Shown: positions 45,243-54,071 of the stretch, piece by piece | How the letters are laid out: each line of letters starts with the position of its first letter | Position numbering within the stretch: position 1 is the first letter of the stretch | From: an uncultured Leptotrichia sp. | Lineage (GTDB): Bacteria; Fusobacteriota; Fusobacteriia; Fusobacteriales; Leptotrichiaceae | Reading direction: 5' to 3' | DNA: 62,918 nt | Assembly (NCBI GenBank): GCA_938017765.1 | Contig: CALIJH010000070.1 | Span: forward strand, 1-62,918 | Notes under the pieces: model-generated | What the model saw: the letters and a program-made list of their open reading frames with translations, nothing else | What the model was told of the DNA's origin: nothing | Database searches by the model: none | Position numbers and translations under genes: made by a program

Positions 45243-46499
45243 TTAAAATCTTTCGGATAAAACGCTATCTTCATATTTTTTAATTTCTTCATAACATTTT
45301 CTGTCTACAGGGACATTGTTCATTTCACAGAAATAGTTCCATATATCCCCCAGAGGATAAGTCCTGATTTCTTCCTGCAACATCAGCAGTTCAGTAAAAT
45401 TGTTCTGTTGCTGTAATCGGGACAGTTTCTCATTGGGAATTAGCAGAGCAGATAATAAAGCTTTTTGGACATTTCTCAATCCTGTTACCCACGCCGAAAT
45501 ACGGTTTATACTTGCATCGAAGAAATCCAGCCCTATAAATACTCTGTTTAAGGCATTATTACGGATAATTTCTTTGGCTATCTCCTTAGTTTCATCGTCA
45601 AAAAGCACTACATGGTCAGAATCCCAACGTACAGGTCTTGTGAGGTGCAGTGCAATCCTGTCATGGAACAGCAGCATGGAGGAAATCTTGTCGGATACCG
45701 TTTCTGTAGGATGATAATGACCGTTGTCCATTAGGGGAACTATATTGTTTTTAAGAGTATAGTTAGTTACAAATTCTGCCGAACCTACGGTATAAGATTC
45801 AAGACCAATCCCAAATACTTTTGATTCCAGACATACGAAGACTTTTTCTTTATCATAGCTGATATCCAGTATACTGTCGAGAGAGTCCTTAAATCTCATT
45901 CTCGGAGAAAGCCTGTCAGACGGAATGTCCTTATAGCCGTCAGGAATCCATATATTCATTAGACACGGCTGATTTAGCTCGGAAGCAAAATATTCGGAAA
46001 TTTTTATACAGGCTTTGCAGTGATTAATCCAAAATTCTCTTACATCTTTTTCGGGACTCGATAAAGTGAGATTGTTTACAACCATATTGTGGGAAAAAAG
46101 AGTAGGGTTGAAATCCAGTCCTATATCCTGATTTTTTGCGAATTTTACCCATTCCTCGAAATCTTCGGGTTCGAGTTTATCTCTGTCATGAAATTTACCA
46201 TTTTTAAAAATAGCATAATTGGAATGCAAATTCAGTTTATGTTTTGCAGGAACAAGGGAAAATACTTTGACTATATCATTCATCAGTTCTTCAGGATTAC
46301 GGGCTTTCCCTGGATAATTTCCTGTAACCTGTATTCCTCCTGTCAGAGGGCCTTCCCTGTCAAATCCTTTTATGTCATCGCCTTGCCAGCAGTGCATCGA
46401 AATTTTTATATTTTTTAATGTTTCAAGAGCTTCATCAACATTCACTCCGATGTTTTCATATATCTTTTTTGCAGAGCTGTATCTTTCTTTGATGAACAT
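45243..46499 (-). CDS. rhaA: L-rhamnose isomerase
   Basis: A 418-residue TIM-barrel isomerase converting L-rhamnose to L-rhamnulose, and in E. coli also L-lyxose to L-xylulose. It matches E. coli RhaA throughout: MHCWQGDD, TGGIQVTGNYPGKARN, LDFNPTLFSH, NIWIPDGYKD, SKVFGIGLESYTVGS, DNGHYHPTE, RPVRWDSDHVV and GLDFFDASINRI, which carry the metal and substrate residues. ATG 46499 uses AAAGGAGAG, which lies inside the 3' end of rhaB, so the genes are translationally linked. Confidence 0.96.
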   Translation of the reverse strand: MFIKERYSSAKKIYENIGVNVDEALETLKNIKISMHCWQGDDIKGFDREGPLTGGIQVTGNYPGKARNPEELMNDIVKVFSLVPAKHKLNLHSNYAIFKNGKFHDRDKLEPEDFEEWVKFAKNQDIGLDFNPTLFSHNMVVNNLTLSSPEKDVREFWINHCKACIKISEYFASELNQPCLMNIWIPDGYKDIPSDRLSPRMRFKDSLDSILDISYDKEKVFVCLESKVFGIGLESYTVGSAEFVTNYTLKNNIVPLMDNGHYHPTETVSDKISSMLLFHDRIALHLTRPVRWDSDHVVLFDDETKEIAKEIIRNNALNRVFIGLDFFDASINRISAWVTGLRNVQKALLSALLIPNEKLSRLQQQNNFTELLMLQEEIRTYPLGDIWNYFCEMNNVPVDRKCYEEIKKYEDSVLSERF

Positions 46500-46500
46500 A

Positions 46501-47934
46501 CTAATCTCTCCTTTCATTATTAGCCAAAGGTCTGTATTTTTTGATTTCAAAAGATTTATAAATAAATTTTTTTGCTTCTTTCAAAGTTGAAAATTCCTTG
46601 TTTTGTATCATCTGGACTATGATATTTCCCACGGAAGAGGCTTCGGCAGGACCTGCATATACAGTCTTTCCTGTTCTGTTTGCTGTAAGTTGGTTTAAAT
46701 AATCGGCATTTGAGCCGCCTCCTATAATATGTATCTGTTCATATTTTTTGCCTGTTATTTTTTCAATTTCTTCGGCTGTTTTATTATAAGAATCAGCCAG
46801 ACTGTTATAGACAACCGAAGCAATTTCAGAAATTGAACGGGGAACAATCTGTCCCGTTTTTTCACAATACGATTGGATTTCCTTTATCATACTTTCAGGA
46901 GATAAAAAACATAAATCGTTTACGTTAATCCTTGAAGGAAAATCTTTTTCATCTTCTGCCATTTTGCATAATTCTGCAAAAGAATACTGTTTATTTATTT
47001 CATTTCTTACAGACTGTATAATCCATAGTCCTGTAATATTTTTCAAAAATCTGAATTTATAATGATAGCCGCCCTCATTTGAAAAGTTTAGGTTCATACT
47101 TTCTTTTGTAGAAATGGGGTTGTCGGTTTCAATCCCCATAAGAGACCATGTTCCTGAACTTATGTAAATGGAGCTGTTTTTTTCATCTGTTTCAGGTACT
47201 GAAATGACAGCCGAAGCTGTATCGTGGGAAGCAGCCATGATAACTTTACAGTCAAATCCGACCTGATTTACGATTTCTTTTTTAAAATTTCCTGTAACTG
47301 TTTCGGGTAAATTGAGAGGTAAAAATATATTTTTATTGAAATTGAGTTTTTCTATAAGCTCCCAGTCCCAGTCTTTCGTATCAGAATTTACCAGTTGAGT
47401 TGAAGTTGCGTTTGTGTATTCGGATTTTTTAACTCCTGTCAGGAGAAAACTGAAATAATCGGGAAGCATTAAAAAAGTTTCGGAATTGTCAAGTAATTCA
47501 GGATATTCTTCTTTAAAAGCCATTAACTGATATACAGTATTAAATACTTGTTTCTGAATACCTGTTCTTTTGTATAATTTTTCAGAGGATATTATATGTT
47601 CAATTTTTTTATCCATATTTTCAGTTCTATGGTCTCTGTAAGCGTAGGTCTTTACTATGATTTTATCATTTCTGTCCAGCAGGACATAGTCCACAGCCCA
47701 CGTATCTATCGCCATACTTACAGGTATTTTGTCAATCTGTCTGCATATTTTGAGTCCTTCGATAATCTGCTGAAAAAGATATTCAGTATCCCAGCACAGA
47801 TTTCCTCCGTCGTTTATCATCCTGTTTTCAAAGCGGTAAATTTCTTTCAGTCGGATTTTATCATTTTCCATATAGCCTAAAATGTGTCTGCCACCTGAAG
47901 CTCCTATATCTATAGCTAAATAACAGTTCCCCAT
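46501..47934 (-). CDS. rhaB: L-rhamnulokinase
   Basis: A 477-residue FGGY kinase phosphorylating L-rhamnulose at C1. The N-terminal phosphate loop is AIDIGASGGRHILG; TWAVDYVLLD, AASHDTASAV (catalytic Asp), SSGTWSLMGIE and IHIIGGGSNADYLNQLTANRT are typical. It is the first gene of the minus-strand operon, with AGGAGG before the ATG. Its last codons contain the rhaA ribosome site. It faces the AraC regulator across a 163-base control region. Confidence 0.94.
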   Translation of the reverse strand: MGNCYLAIDIGASGGRHILGYMENDKIRLKEIYRFENRMINDGGNLCWDTEYLFQQIIEGLKICRQIDKIPVSMAIDTWAVDYVLLDRNDKIIVKTYAYRDHRTENMDKKIEHIISSEKLYKRTGIQKQVFNTVYQLMAFKEEYPELLDNSETFLMLPDYFSFLLTGVKKSEYTNATSTQLVNSDTKDWDWELIEKLNFNKNIFLPLNLPETVTGNFKKEIVNQVGFDCKVIMAASHDTASAVISVPETDEKNSSIYISSGTWSLMGIETDNPISTKESMNLNFSNEGGYHYKFRFLKNITGLWIIQSVRNEINKQYSFAELCKMAEDEKDFPSRINVNDLCFLSPESMIKEIQSYCEKTGQIVPRSISEIASVVYNSLADSYNKTAEEIEKITGKKYEQIHIIGGGSNADYLNQLTANRTGKTVYAGPAEASSVGNIIVQMIQNKEFSTLKEAKKFIYKSFEIKKYRPLANNERRD

Positions 47935-47962
47935 TTTTTCCTCCTATGAATATAGAATTGCA

Positions 47963-48058
47963 GTATATTTATTTTTATTTTACCGTGAAAACTTTAAAAC
48001 TTTAGGTCTTTATAAAATAAAAAAAAGGACTTTGCTTGCAAAAATAAAATTATATAAT
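47963..48058. promoter_or_regulatory. Divergent rhaB / araC control region with tandem AAAACTTT repeat
   Basis: The 163 bases between rhaB and the regulator contain TATACT on the minus strand (47968-47963) as a likely rhaB -10. The directly repeated octamer AAAACTTT-AAAACTTT (47988-48003) sits just upstream of where its weak -35 would be. TATAAT (48053-48058) is a likely -10 for the regulator. Direct repeats beside a weak -35 are typical of AraC-family activation. Confidence 0.45.
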
Positions 48059-48097
48059 ATAATTAAATAAGACAGTTTATATTAAAGAGGTGATTCT

Positions 48098-49072
48098 GTG
48101 AGTGAAGAATTATTGGAAATATTGAAAAAAATTACGGTCGAAGAAAAAGTTATTTTAAGCGGAAAAAGAAAAATAAGAAAGGAGATTTATACATCCCGGA
48201 AAGAATTTGTTATAGAAAGTAAAAAATTTTTAAAAAATAACCAGCTGATTGGAATAAGAACCCACACGAGATTTACAGGCTTTCCTGAGCATAGTCATAA
48301 TTATATAGAAATGATATACATGTACAGGGGATACACGACACATATTATCAATAAGGAAAAAATACAGTTAAGAGAAGGAGAACTTCTTCTTTTAAATCAG
48401 AATGCCGTTCAGGAGATTTTACCCGCGGGAAAAGAAGATATAGCGATAAACTTTATTATTCTTCCCGAAGTTTTCGATGAGATTTACTCCGTTATCGGAA
48501 AAGGAAACAGGATATATGATTTTATGATTTCTTCCATATCAAAAGAATACAGGAGTATCAGTTATCTGCATTTTCAGACTCAGGGAATGGTCATAATTCA
48601 GAATATTGTAGAAAATATAATACGGACGGTTTTACAGACTAAATCCAGAAATAATACTATAATTAAAAAATATATGGAAATACTTATTTTGACCCTTTTA
48701 GAAAATTCGGAAATAATTAAATCGGATTCTTCCATTTCCGAAAAATATGAAAAGGATTTATTGGATTCCGCTTTGGATTATATAGAGATTTATTATAAAA
48801 ACGGAACATTGAAAGAATTTTCCACCATAAAAGGACAGAGGGCATATTTTATAAGCAGAATTTTAAAAAAATATACCGATCATAATTTTAAAGAATTAAT
48901 TCAGGAAAAAAAACTCGAAAGAGCAGCATATCTGCTTTTAAAAACAAAGCTTTCCATTGAGGCGATACTGTCGGCAATCGGATACCGTAACAGCAGTTTT
49001 TTCTATAGGAAATTTAAGGAAAGATATAAAGTATCTCCTAAAAATTACAGAAAAAATAATAAAAAAAGTTAA
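48098..49072 (+). CDS. AraC-family transcriptional regulator of the rhamnose operon
   Basis: A 324-residue regulator. It has an N-terminal cupin-like sensor domain (HTRFTGFPEHSHNYIEMIYMYRG, then LREGELLLLNQN) and a C-terminal double HTH with IKGQRAYFISRILKKYT and IEAILSAIGYRNSSFFYRKFKERYKVSPKNYRK. It starts at GTG behind AGAGGTG. Being divergent from rhaB it is the likely rhamnose-responsive activator, analogous to E. coli RhaS/RhaR. The inducer is inferred from context. Confidence 0.85.
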   Translation: MSEELLEILKKITVEEKVILSGKRKIRKEIYTSRKEFVIESKKFLKNNQLIGIRTHTRFTGFPEHSHNYIEMIYMYRGYTTHIINKEKIQLREGELLLLNQNAVQEILPAGKEDIAINFIILPEVFDEIYSVIGKGNRIYDFMISSISKEYRSISYLHFQTQGMVIIQNIVENIIRTVLQTKSRNNTIIKKYMEILILTLLENSEIIKSDSSISEKYEKDLLDSALDYIEIYYKNGTLKEFSTIKGQRAYFISRILKKYTDHNFKELIQEKKLERAAYLLLKTKLSIEAILSAIGYRNSSFFYRKFKERYKVSPKNYRKNNKKS

Positions 49073-49093
49073 AAAAAATTTATTTTTAACTAT

Positions 49094-49149
49094 TTGACAT
49101 AAAGAAAAAATGTGGTAATATAATAATAAGAACTAAGGTAAACGATTTC
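49094..49149 (+). promoter_or_regulatory. rpiB promoter and LacI-type half-matching operator
   Basis: TTGACA (49094-49099) and TATAAT (49119-49124) are 19 bases apart, a little long. Downstream, GTAAACGATTTC (49138-49149) matches 10 of 12 positions of the perfect palindrome before the LacI regulator gene, so the regulator probably also controls rpiB. Confidence 0.5.
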
Positions 49150-49179
49150 TCGAAAAATATGAAAAGGAAGGTGTCAATA

Positions 49180-49611
49180 TTGAAAATAGCAATTGGAAGC
49201 GATCATGTAGGATTGGAATTAAAACCTGTCATAGTCGATTATTTAAAAGAACTGGGACATGAGGTCGAAGATTTCGGAGCATACACAAAAGAAAGAACCG
49301 ATTATCCCATTTATGGTGTGAAAGTTGCCGAGGCAGTAGTAAAAGGAGGCTACGACTGCGGAATTGTAATGTGCGGAACGGGAGTAGGCATTTCAATAGC
49401 TGCCAATAAAGTAAAAGGAATAAGGGCAGTCGTATGCAGTGAGCCATATTCGGCAAAACTGTCCAAAGAACATAATAATACCAATATACTTGCTTTCGGT
49501 TCAAGAGTAGTGGGAAGCGAGCTTGCCAAGATGATTGTAAAGGAATGGCTGGATGCGGAATTTGAGGGCGGACGGCACTCCAACAGGGTCAATATGCTTG
49601 ATAATATGTAA
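49180..49611 (+). CDS. rpiB: Ribose-5-phosphate / allose-6-phosphate isomerase B
   Basis: A 143-residue RpiB. It has the typical start KIAIGSDHVGLELK, the catalytic Cys65 in MCGTGVGIS, and RAVVCSEPYSA/EHNNTNILAFGSR. TTG 49180 has AAGGAAGGTG upstream and gives the standard RpiB N-terminus. Position at the head of the allose module matches E. coli, where RpiB (AlsI) turns allose-6-P into allulose-6-P. It may also serve the pentose phosphate pathway. Confidence 0.93.
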   Translation: MKIAIGSDHVGLELKPVIVDYLKELGHEVEDFGAYTKERTDYPIYGVKVAEAVVKGGYDCGIVMCGTGVGISIAANKVKGIRAVVCSEPYSAKLSKEHNNTNILAFGSRVVGSELAKMIVKEWLDAEFEGGRHSNRVNMLDNM

Positions 49612-49657
49612 AACTATGATTTTGAATAATTCATAAATATAATTTTTATAATCTCTA

Positions 49658-49715
49658 TTGACAAAATTAAAAATCAGGGTATACTATATCAATTATTAAT
49701 TACGTAAACGTTTAC
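49658..49715 (+). promoter_or_regulatory. Promoter of the LacI regulator gene with palindromic operator
   Basis: TTGACA (49658-49663) and TATACT (49680-49685) are 16 bases apart. GTAAACGTTTAC (49704-49715) is a perfect 12-base palindrome about 19 bases past the -10, where a bound repressor would block transcription. Confidence 0.7.
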
Positions 49716-49781
49716 TAATAAAAAACAGAAATAAAAATAAAATGAAAAAATATTATCAGCAGTATCAAATGTGTAAAAAAT

Positions 49782-49793
49782 GTAAACGTTAAA
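49782..49793 (+). promoter_or_regulatory. Second LacI-type operator upstream of the regulator
   Basis: GTAAACGTTAAA shares its first nine bases and the A at position 11 with the perfect palindrome 78 bases upstream, so paired-operator looping or cooperative binding is possible. Confidence 0.5.
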
Positions 49794-49855
49794 AGGAGAA
49801 GTACAGATACAGAAAAATAAAAAATTATAAAAATATAAGTAGTGTGAGGGGAAAA

Positions 49856-50860
49856 ATGAAAAATGAAAAAACAATATCCATAAAGGAACTGGCTGAAATA
49901 TCCAATGTCTCCATAGCGACAATTTCAAGGGTTATAAATAAAAAAGGCGGCTATTCCAAAGCGACCGAAGAGAGAATTTTAAAGCTGATAGAAAGTAAGT
50001 CCTATCAGCGAAATGTCAATGCAAGGAGCTTGAGAACAAAAAAATCTCAGACTATCGGAGTTATCGTACCCGATATAAGTAACGAATTTTTTGCCAAAAT
50101 TGTTCAGTCAGTAGAAAAACAAGCTATAAAATATAATTATTCGGTTTTTGTGTGTAATACCGATGAAAATATCGAAATTGAAAAAAGACAGCTGAGCAAT
50201 CTTATAGGACAGTTTGTAGACGGAATAATTTACATAGGCGGAGGAGTTCAACTGGAAAATGACAGTCAGCTGTTTAAGATTCCGGTAATTTATATAGACA
50301 GATACATAGATGACAAGGAAATATATATCGAATCCGATAATTTTCATGGAGGCTATCTGGCAGCACAGGAGTTGATCCGCTCAGGCTGCAAAAAAATGGC
50401 GGTAATGAAAGATATAAGAAAAATATCTTCGGCATATAAAAGATATTTAGGATTTTTGCAGGCAATGAAAGATTACAGAATGAATTTTGACAATAAACTG
50501 CTGTGCGATGTTACAGTTATAAGTCATAAGGAAGCTAAAGAAAAAACTCTGGAACTGCTTGATTCGGGAGAGGTGTTCGACGGAATTTTTGCTACAAATG
50601 ACACTATGGCACTGGGAATAATGATGGCATTGAATGAAAGAAGGATAAAAATTCCCAATGAAGTAAAATTAGTAGGGTTTGATAATATTTCGGCAGCTGA
50701 AATGGCGGGTGTTCCCCTCACTACTATAAATCAGAATAAACAGAAAATGGGCGAGCTGGCTGTGGAACTGCTTATGGACAAGATACTGGCAAGAAAGAGC
50801 AATGTCAGAAATATAAAAATACCTGTAAACCTGATTAGGAGAAAAAGTACGGAAAGTTAG
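49856..50860 (+). CDS. LacI-family transcriptional regulator of the allose module
   Basis: A 334-residue repressor. It has an N-terminal HTH (ISIKELAEISNVSIATISRVINKKG), hinge, then a type 1 periplasmic-binding-like sensor (TIGVIVPDISNEFFAKIV, DGIFATNDTMALGIM, VGFDNISAAEM, TTINQNKQKMGELA). The ATG follows GAGGGG closely; a GTG at 49844 is the other option. It differs in family from the RpiR-type regulator of the E. coli allose genes. Location and operators suggest autoregulation and control of rpiB and als genes; the effector is inferred. Confidence 0.88.
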   Translation: MKNEKTISIKELAEISNVSIATISRVINKKGGYSKATEERILKLIESKSYQRNVNARSLRTKKSQTIGVIVPDISNEFFAKIVQSVEKQAIKYNYSVFVCNTDENIEIEKRQLSNLIGQFVDGIIYIGGGVQLENDSQLFKIPVIYIDRYIDDKEIYIESDNFHGGYLAAQELIRSGCKKMAVMKDIRKISSAYKRYLGFLQAMKDYRMNFDNKLLCDVTVISHKEAKEKTLELLDSGEVFDGIFATNDTMALGIMMALNERRIKIPNEVKLVGFDNISAAEMAGVPLTTINQNKQKMGELAVELLMDKILARKSNVRNIKIPVNLIRRKSTES

Positions 50861-50890
50861 AAGTATCGAAAGTCGGAAAGGAGAAGCGGT

Positions 50891-52423
50891 ATGAGCAGCA
50901 ATTCATTGGTAGAAATGAAAAATATTACAAAGAAATTCGGTATTGTTACGGCTTTAAATGAAATATCCTTTAAAATAAACAGGGGAGAAGTTCACGTTTT
51001 GCTTGGGGAAAACGGTGCCGGAAAATCTACGCTTATGAAGATTTTAAGCGGAGTTTATGAGCCGACATCGGGAAAAATAGTTATAGGCGGAAGAGATTAT
51101 GAATTTTTGACTCCTAAACTTTCTTTTGAAAATAAGATTAGTATAATCTATCAGGAATTGAGCGTAATAAACGAGCTGTCAATTCAGGAAAATCTCTTTG
51201 TAGGGAAATTACCGACAAAAAAAATATTCGGAGTGGAAACGGTCGATTATAAATATATGGAAGAAGTAACAAATAAAATACTGACCAAAATTGGACTGAA
51301 CAGAGATCCCTATACTCCTGTAGAGGAGCTGACAATAAGCGAAAAACAGCAAGTCGAAATTGCAAAAGCTCTTGCGGCTGACGCAGATGTCATAATAATG
51401 GACGAACCTACGACATCATTGACAGAAAATGAAACAAGCAATCTTTTCAGAATAATAAGACAGCTGAAAATGGAGGGAAAAGGGATAGTATATATATCCC
51501 ATAAATTGAAAGAATTGAAAGAAATTGGAGATGTAGTAACGGTATTAAAAGACGGAAAAGATGTGGGAACAAGGAATATAAAAGATGTGGATATAAAAGA
51601 CCTTGTAACGATGATGGTCGGTCGGGAAATAAAATCGAGATATGATTTAAATAATCCTGAACTTGACAGGAAAGAAGTAATTTTTGAAGTGAATAACCTG
51701 ACCCGTGCGGACGGGAAAGTAAAAGATGTTTCCTTTAAAATCAATAAAGGAGAAGTTTTGGGATTTGCAGGGCTGGTAGGTTCGGGAAGAAGTGAACTCA
51801 TGGAAGCCATATTCGGAGTCGAGCCTATAAAAAGCGGAACTATAAAAATGTTCGGGAAAGAATCAATACCTAAAAATGAATACGACTCCATAAAGAAAGG
51901 AATGGGATTTGTTACTGAAAATAGGAGAGAAACAGGATTTTTTCATAATTTCGACATTAAACAGAATATCTCAATACTACCTTTTATCAAAAGTTCAAAA
52001 ATGAAAGGAATATGGGGACTTGTAAGCGATACAAAAGAAAAGGAATACGCACTTAAAGGGAAAAATCAGCTAAATATTAAATGTGCGTCAATAGACCAGA
52101 ATATAACGGAACTTTCAGGAGGAAACCAGCAGAAAGTAATATTGAGCAAATGGATGATGGCAGACTCATCACTTATAATATTTGATGAACCTACTAAAGG
52201 GATAGATATAGGAAGTAAAAGTGAAATTTATACTATTATAAGAAAATTGTCCGATGAGGGAAAAATAATTATGATGGTATCATCAGAAATGCCTGAATTA
52301 CTTGCCGTTTGTGATAAAATAGCAGTATTCAGGGACGGCGGGATAGCAAAAATTTTACCTATAAAGGAAGCTTCGGAAGAAGCGATAATGCAGATATTAA
52401 CTAATGAAGGAGAGGAAAAATGA
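50891..52423 (+). CDS. alsA: D-allose ABC transporter ATP-binding protein (double ABC domain)
   Basis: A 510-residue RbsA/AlsA-class ATPase. The first domain has GENGAGKST, IYQELSV, LTISEKQQVEIAKAL and MDEPTTSL; the second has degenerate Walker A GLVGSGRSE, ENRRETGFF, LSGGNQQKVILSKWM and FDEPTKGID. It starts 30 bases after the regulator and overlaps alsC by four bases. Substrate assignment comes from alsE, alsK and alsB in the same operon. Confidence 0.88.
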   Translation: MSSNSLVEMKNITKKFGIVTALNEISFKINRGEVHVLLGENGAGKSTLMKILSGVYEPTSGKIVIGGRDYEFLTPKLSFENKISIIYQELSVINELSIQENLFVGKLPTKKIFGVETVDYKYMEEVTNKILTKIGLNRDPYTPVEELTISEKQQVEIAKALAADADVIIMDEPTTSLTENETSNLFRIIRQLKMEGKGIVYISHKLKELKEIGDVVTVLKDGKDVGTRNIKDVDIKDLVTMMVGREIKSRYDLNNPELDRKEVIFEVNNLTRADGKVKDVSFKINKGEVLGFAGLVGSGRSELMEAIFGVEPIKSGTIKMFGKESIPKNEYDSIKKGMGFVTENRRETGFFHNFDIKQNISILPFIKSSKMKGIWGLVSDTKEKEYALKGKNQLNIKCASIDQNITELSGGNQQKVILSKWMMADSSLIIFDEPTKGIDIGSKSEIYTIIRKLSDEGKIIMMVSSEMPELLAVCDKIAVFRDGGIAKILPIKEASEEAIMQILTNEGEEK

Positions 52424-53373
52424 AATCAGAATTTAATACGTTATGGCAGAAATATGGGACTTTCGGCATTTTAATTATAGTAATGGTAGTTTTCGGGATA
52501 GGACAGCCTGCACTGTTTTTCTCATTTGACAATATAACACAGATTATACTGCAAAGCTCTGTAAATATACTGATTGCCTGCGGTGAATTTTTTGCAATAC
52601 TGATAGCGGGGATAGACTTGTCAGTCGGCTCGGTAATCGCCCTCACGGGTATGTTTACAGGGAAACTGTTAGTAGCAGGTATGAACCCTGTGTTCGCTAT
52701 ACTGATAGGAGGAATTCTGGCAGGGGCGTTAATCGGATTGTTAAACGGATTTTTAGTCAATGTAACGGAATTACACCCTTTTATAATTACTTTGGGGACA
52801 CAGGCGATTTTTAGAGGGATAACTCTTATTATATCCGATGCAAGACCTGTTTTCGGATTTAGCCCTTTATTTACAAAAATGATAGCCGGAAGAATTTTAG
52901 GAATACCTGTACCTGCAATTATAGCAGTTGTTATAGCTCTGATTTTGGGATTTCTGACGACAAAGACAAAATTGGGAAGAAATATATATGCCCTTGGGGG
53001 AAACAAACAGGCTGCATGGTTTTCGGGAATAGATGTAAAACTGCATACTCTTATTGTCTTTATAATATCAGGTACATGTGCGGGAATAGCGGGAGTTGTT
53101 TCCACAGCCAGAGTAGGAGCGGCAGAACCCGGAGCGGGAGCAGGCTTTGAAACATTTGCGATAGCCGCTGCAATTATAGGAGGAACAAGCTTTTTCGGGG
53201 GAAAAGGAAAAATATTCGGTGTCGTAATGGGAGGACTGATTATAGGAGTTATCAACAACGGTCTGAATTTACTGACAGTGCCGACATATTATCAGCAAAT
53301 TGTAATGGGAGGATTAATCATCTTAGCGGTTACGGCAGATAAAATATTTGGAGGGAAAAAGAAAGGAGAATAA
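52420..53373 (+). CDS. alsC: D-allose ABC transporter permease
   Basis: A 317-residue RbsC-family inner-membrane permease with about ten spans, AGIDLSVGSVIALTGM, the coupling loop GGNKQAAWFSGIDVK, and GGTSFFGGKGKIFGV. ATGA overlap with alsA and two bases to alsE show tight coupling. It probably acts as a homodimer, since only one permease gene is present. Confidence 0.87.
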   Translation: MKSEFNTLWQKYGTFGILIIVMVVFGIGQPALFFSFDNITQIILQSSVNILIACGEFFAILIAGIDLSVGSVIALTGMFTGKLLVAGMNPVFAILIGGILAGALIGLLNGFLVNVTELHPFIITLGTQAIFRGITLIISDARPVFGFSPLFTKMIAGRILGIPVPAIIAVVIALILGFLTTKTKLGRNIYALGGNKQAAWFSGIDVKLHTLIVFIISGTCAGIAGVVSTARVGAAEPGAGAGFETFAIAAAIIGGTSFFGGKGKIFGVVMGGLIIGVINNGLNLLTVPTYYQQIVMGGLIILAVTADKIFGGKKKGE

Positions 53374-53375
53374 AA

Positions 53376-54056
53376 ATGGGAAAAATGAAATTTTCTCCAT
53401 CACTTATGTGTATGGATTTGACAAAATTTAAAGAACAGGTTGACATACTTAATGAAAGGGCGGATTACTACCATGTGGATATAATGGACGGTCATTTTGT
53501 AAAGAATATAACATTATCCCCATTCTTCGTGGAACAGCTGAATAAAATCTCAAAATTACCTATCGACGTACATCTTATGACGGAATTTCCGGGAGATTAT
53601 ATCGATGAACTCGCAAAAGTAGGGGCAACATACATATCCCCCCATGCGGAAACTATAAATAAAGACGCTTTCAGAATTATAAACAGAATAAAATCATTAG
53701 GCTGCAAAGTCGGGATAGTTTTAAATCCGTCCACTCCTGTAGACTGGCTGGAATACTACATTCATCTGATAGATAAGATAACTGTTATGACTGTAGATCC
53801 GGGATTTGCAGGACAGCCTTTTATACCTGAAATGATTGAAAAAATAAAAAAACTGAAAACTTTGAAAGAAAAAAACGGCTATTCATATTTAATAGAAATC
53901 GACGGTTCGTGCAATGAAAGAACATTCAAGAGATTGACTGCTGCCGGAGCTGAAATACTGATAGTCGGAAGTTCGGGATTATTTAATCTGGACGAAGACC
54001 TGATAGCGGCGTGGGACAAAATGATAGATATATATAACAGAGAAACAGCTGAATAG
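53376..54056 (+). CDS. alsE: D-allulose-6-phosphate 3-epimerase
   Basis: A 226-residue metal-dependent TIM barrel converting allulose-6-P to fructose-6-P. It matches E. coli AlsE along its whole length: SPSLMCMDLTKFKEQ, HVDIMDGHFVKN, TLSPFFVEQ, YYIHLIDKITVMTVDPGFAGQPFIPEM, IDGSCNERTF and VGSSGLF. The SLMCMDL start separates it from ordinary ribulose-phosphate epimerase. AAAGGAGAATAAAA precedes the ATG. Confidence 0.94.
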   Translation: MGKMKFSPSLMCMDLTKFKEQVDILNERADYYHVDIMDGHFVKNITLSPFFVEQLNKISKLPIDVHLMTEFPGDYIDELAKVGATYISPHAETINKDAFRIINRIKSLGCKVGIVLNPSTPVDWLEYYIHLIDKITVMTVDPGFAGQPFIPEMIEKIKKLKTLKEKNGYSYLIEIDGSCNERTFKRLTAAGAEILIVGSSGLFNLDEDLIAAWDKMIDIYNRETAE

Positions 54057-54071
54057 TTTAAGGAGACAACT

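Noticed and set aside
52401..53258. A 285-codon open frame antisense to alsC
   Set aside because: It mirrors a hydrophobic permease gene, has proline/isoleucine-rich low-complexity content and no ribosome site; alsC is certain.
53376..54056. Ribulose-phosphate 3-epimerase
   Set aside because: The SLMCMDL and YYIHLIDKITVMTVDPGFAGQPF segments match AlsE, and alsK and alsB flank it.
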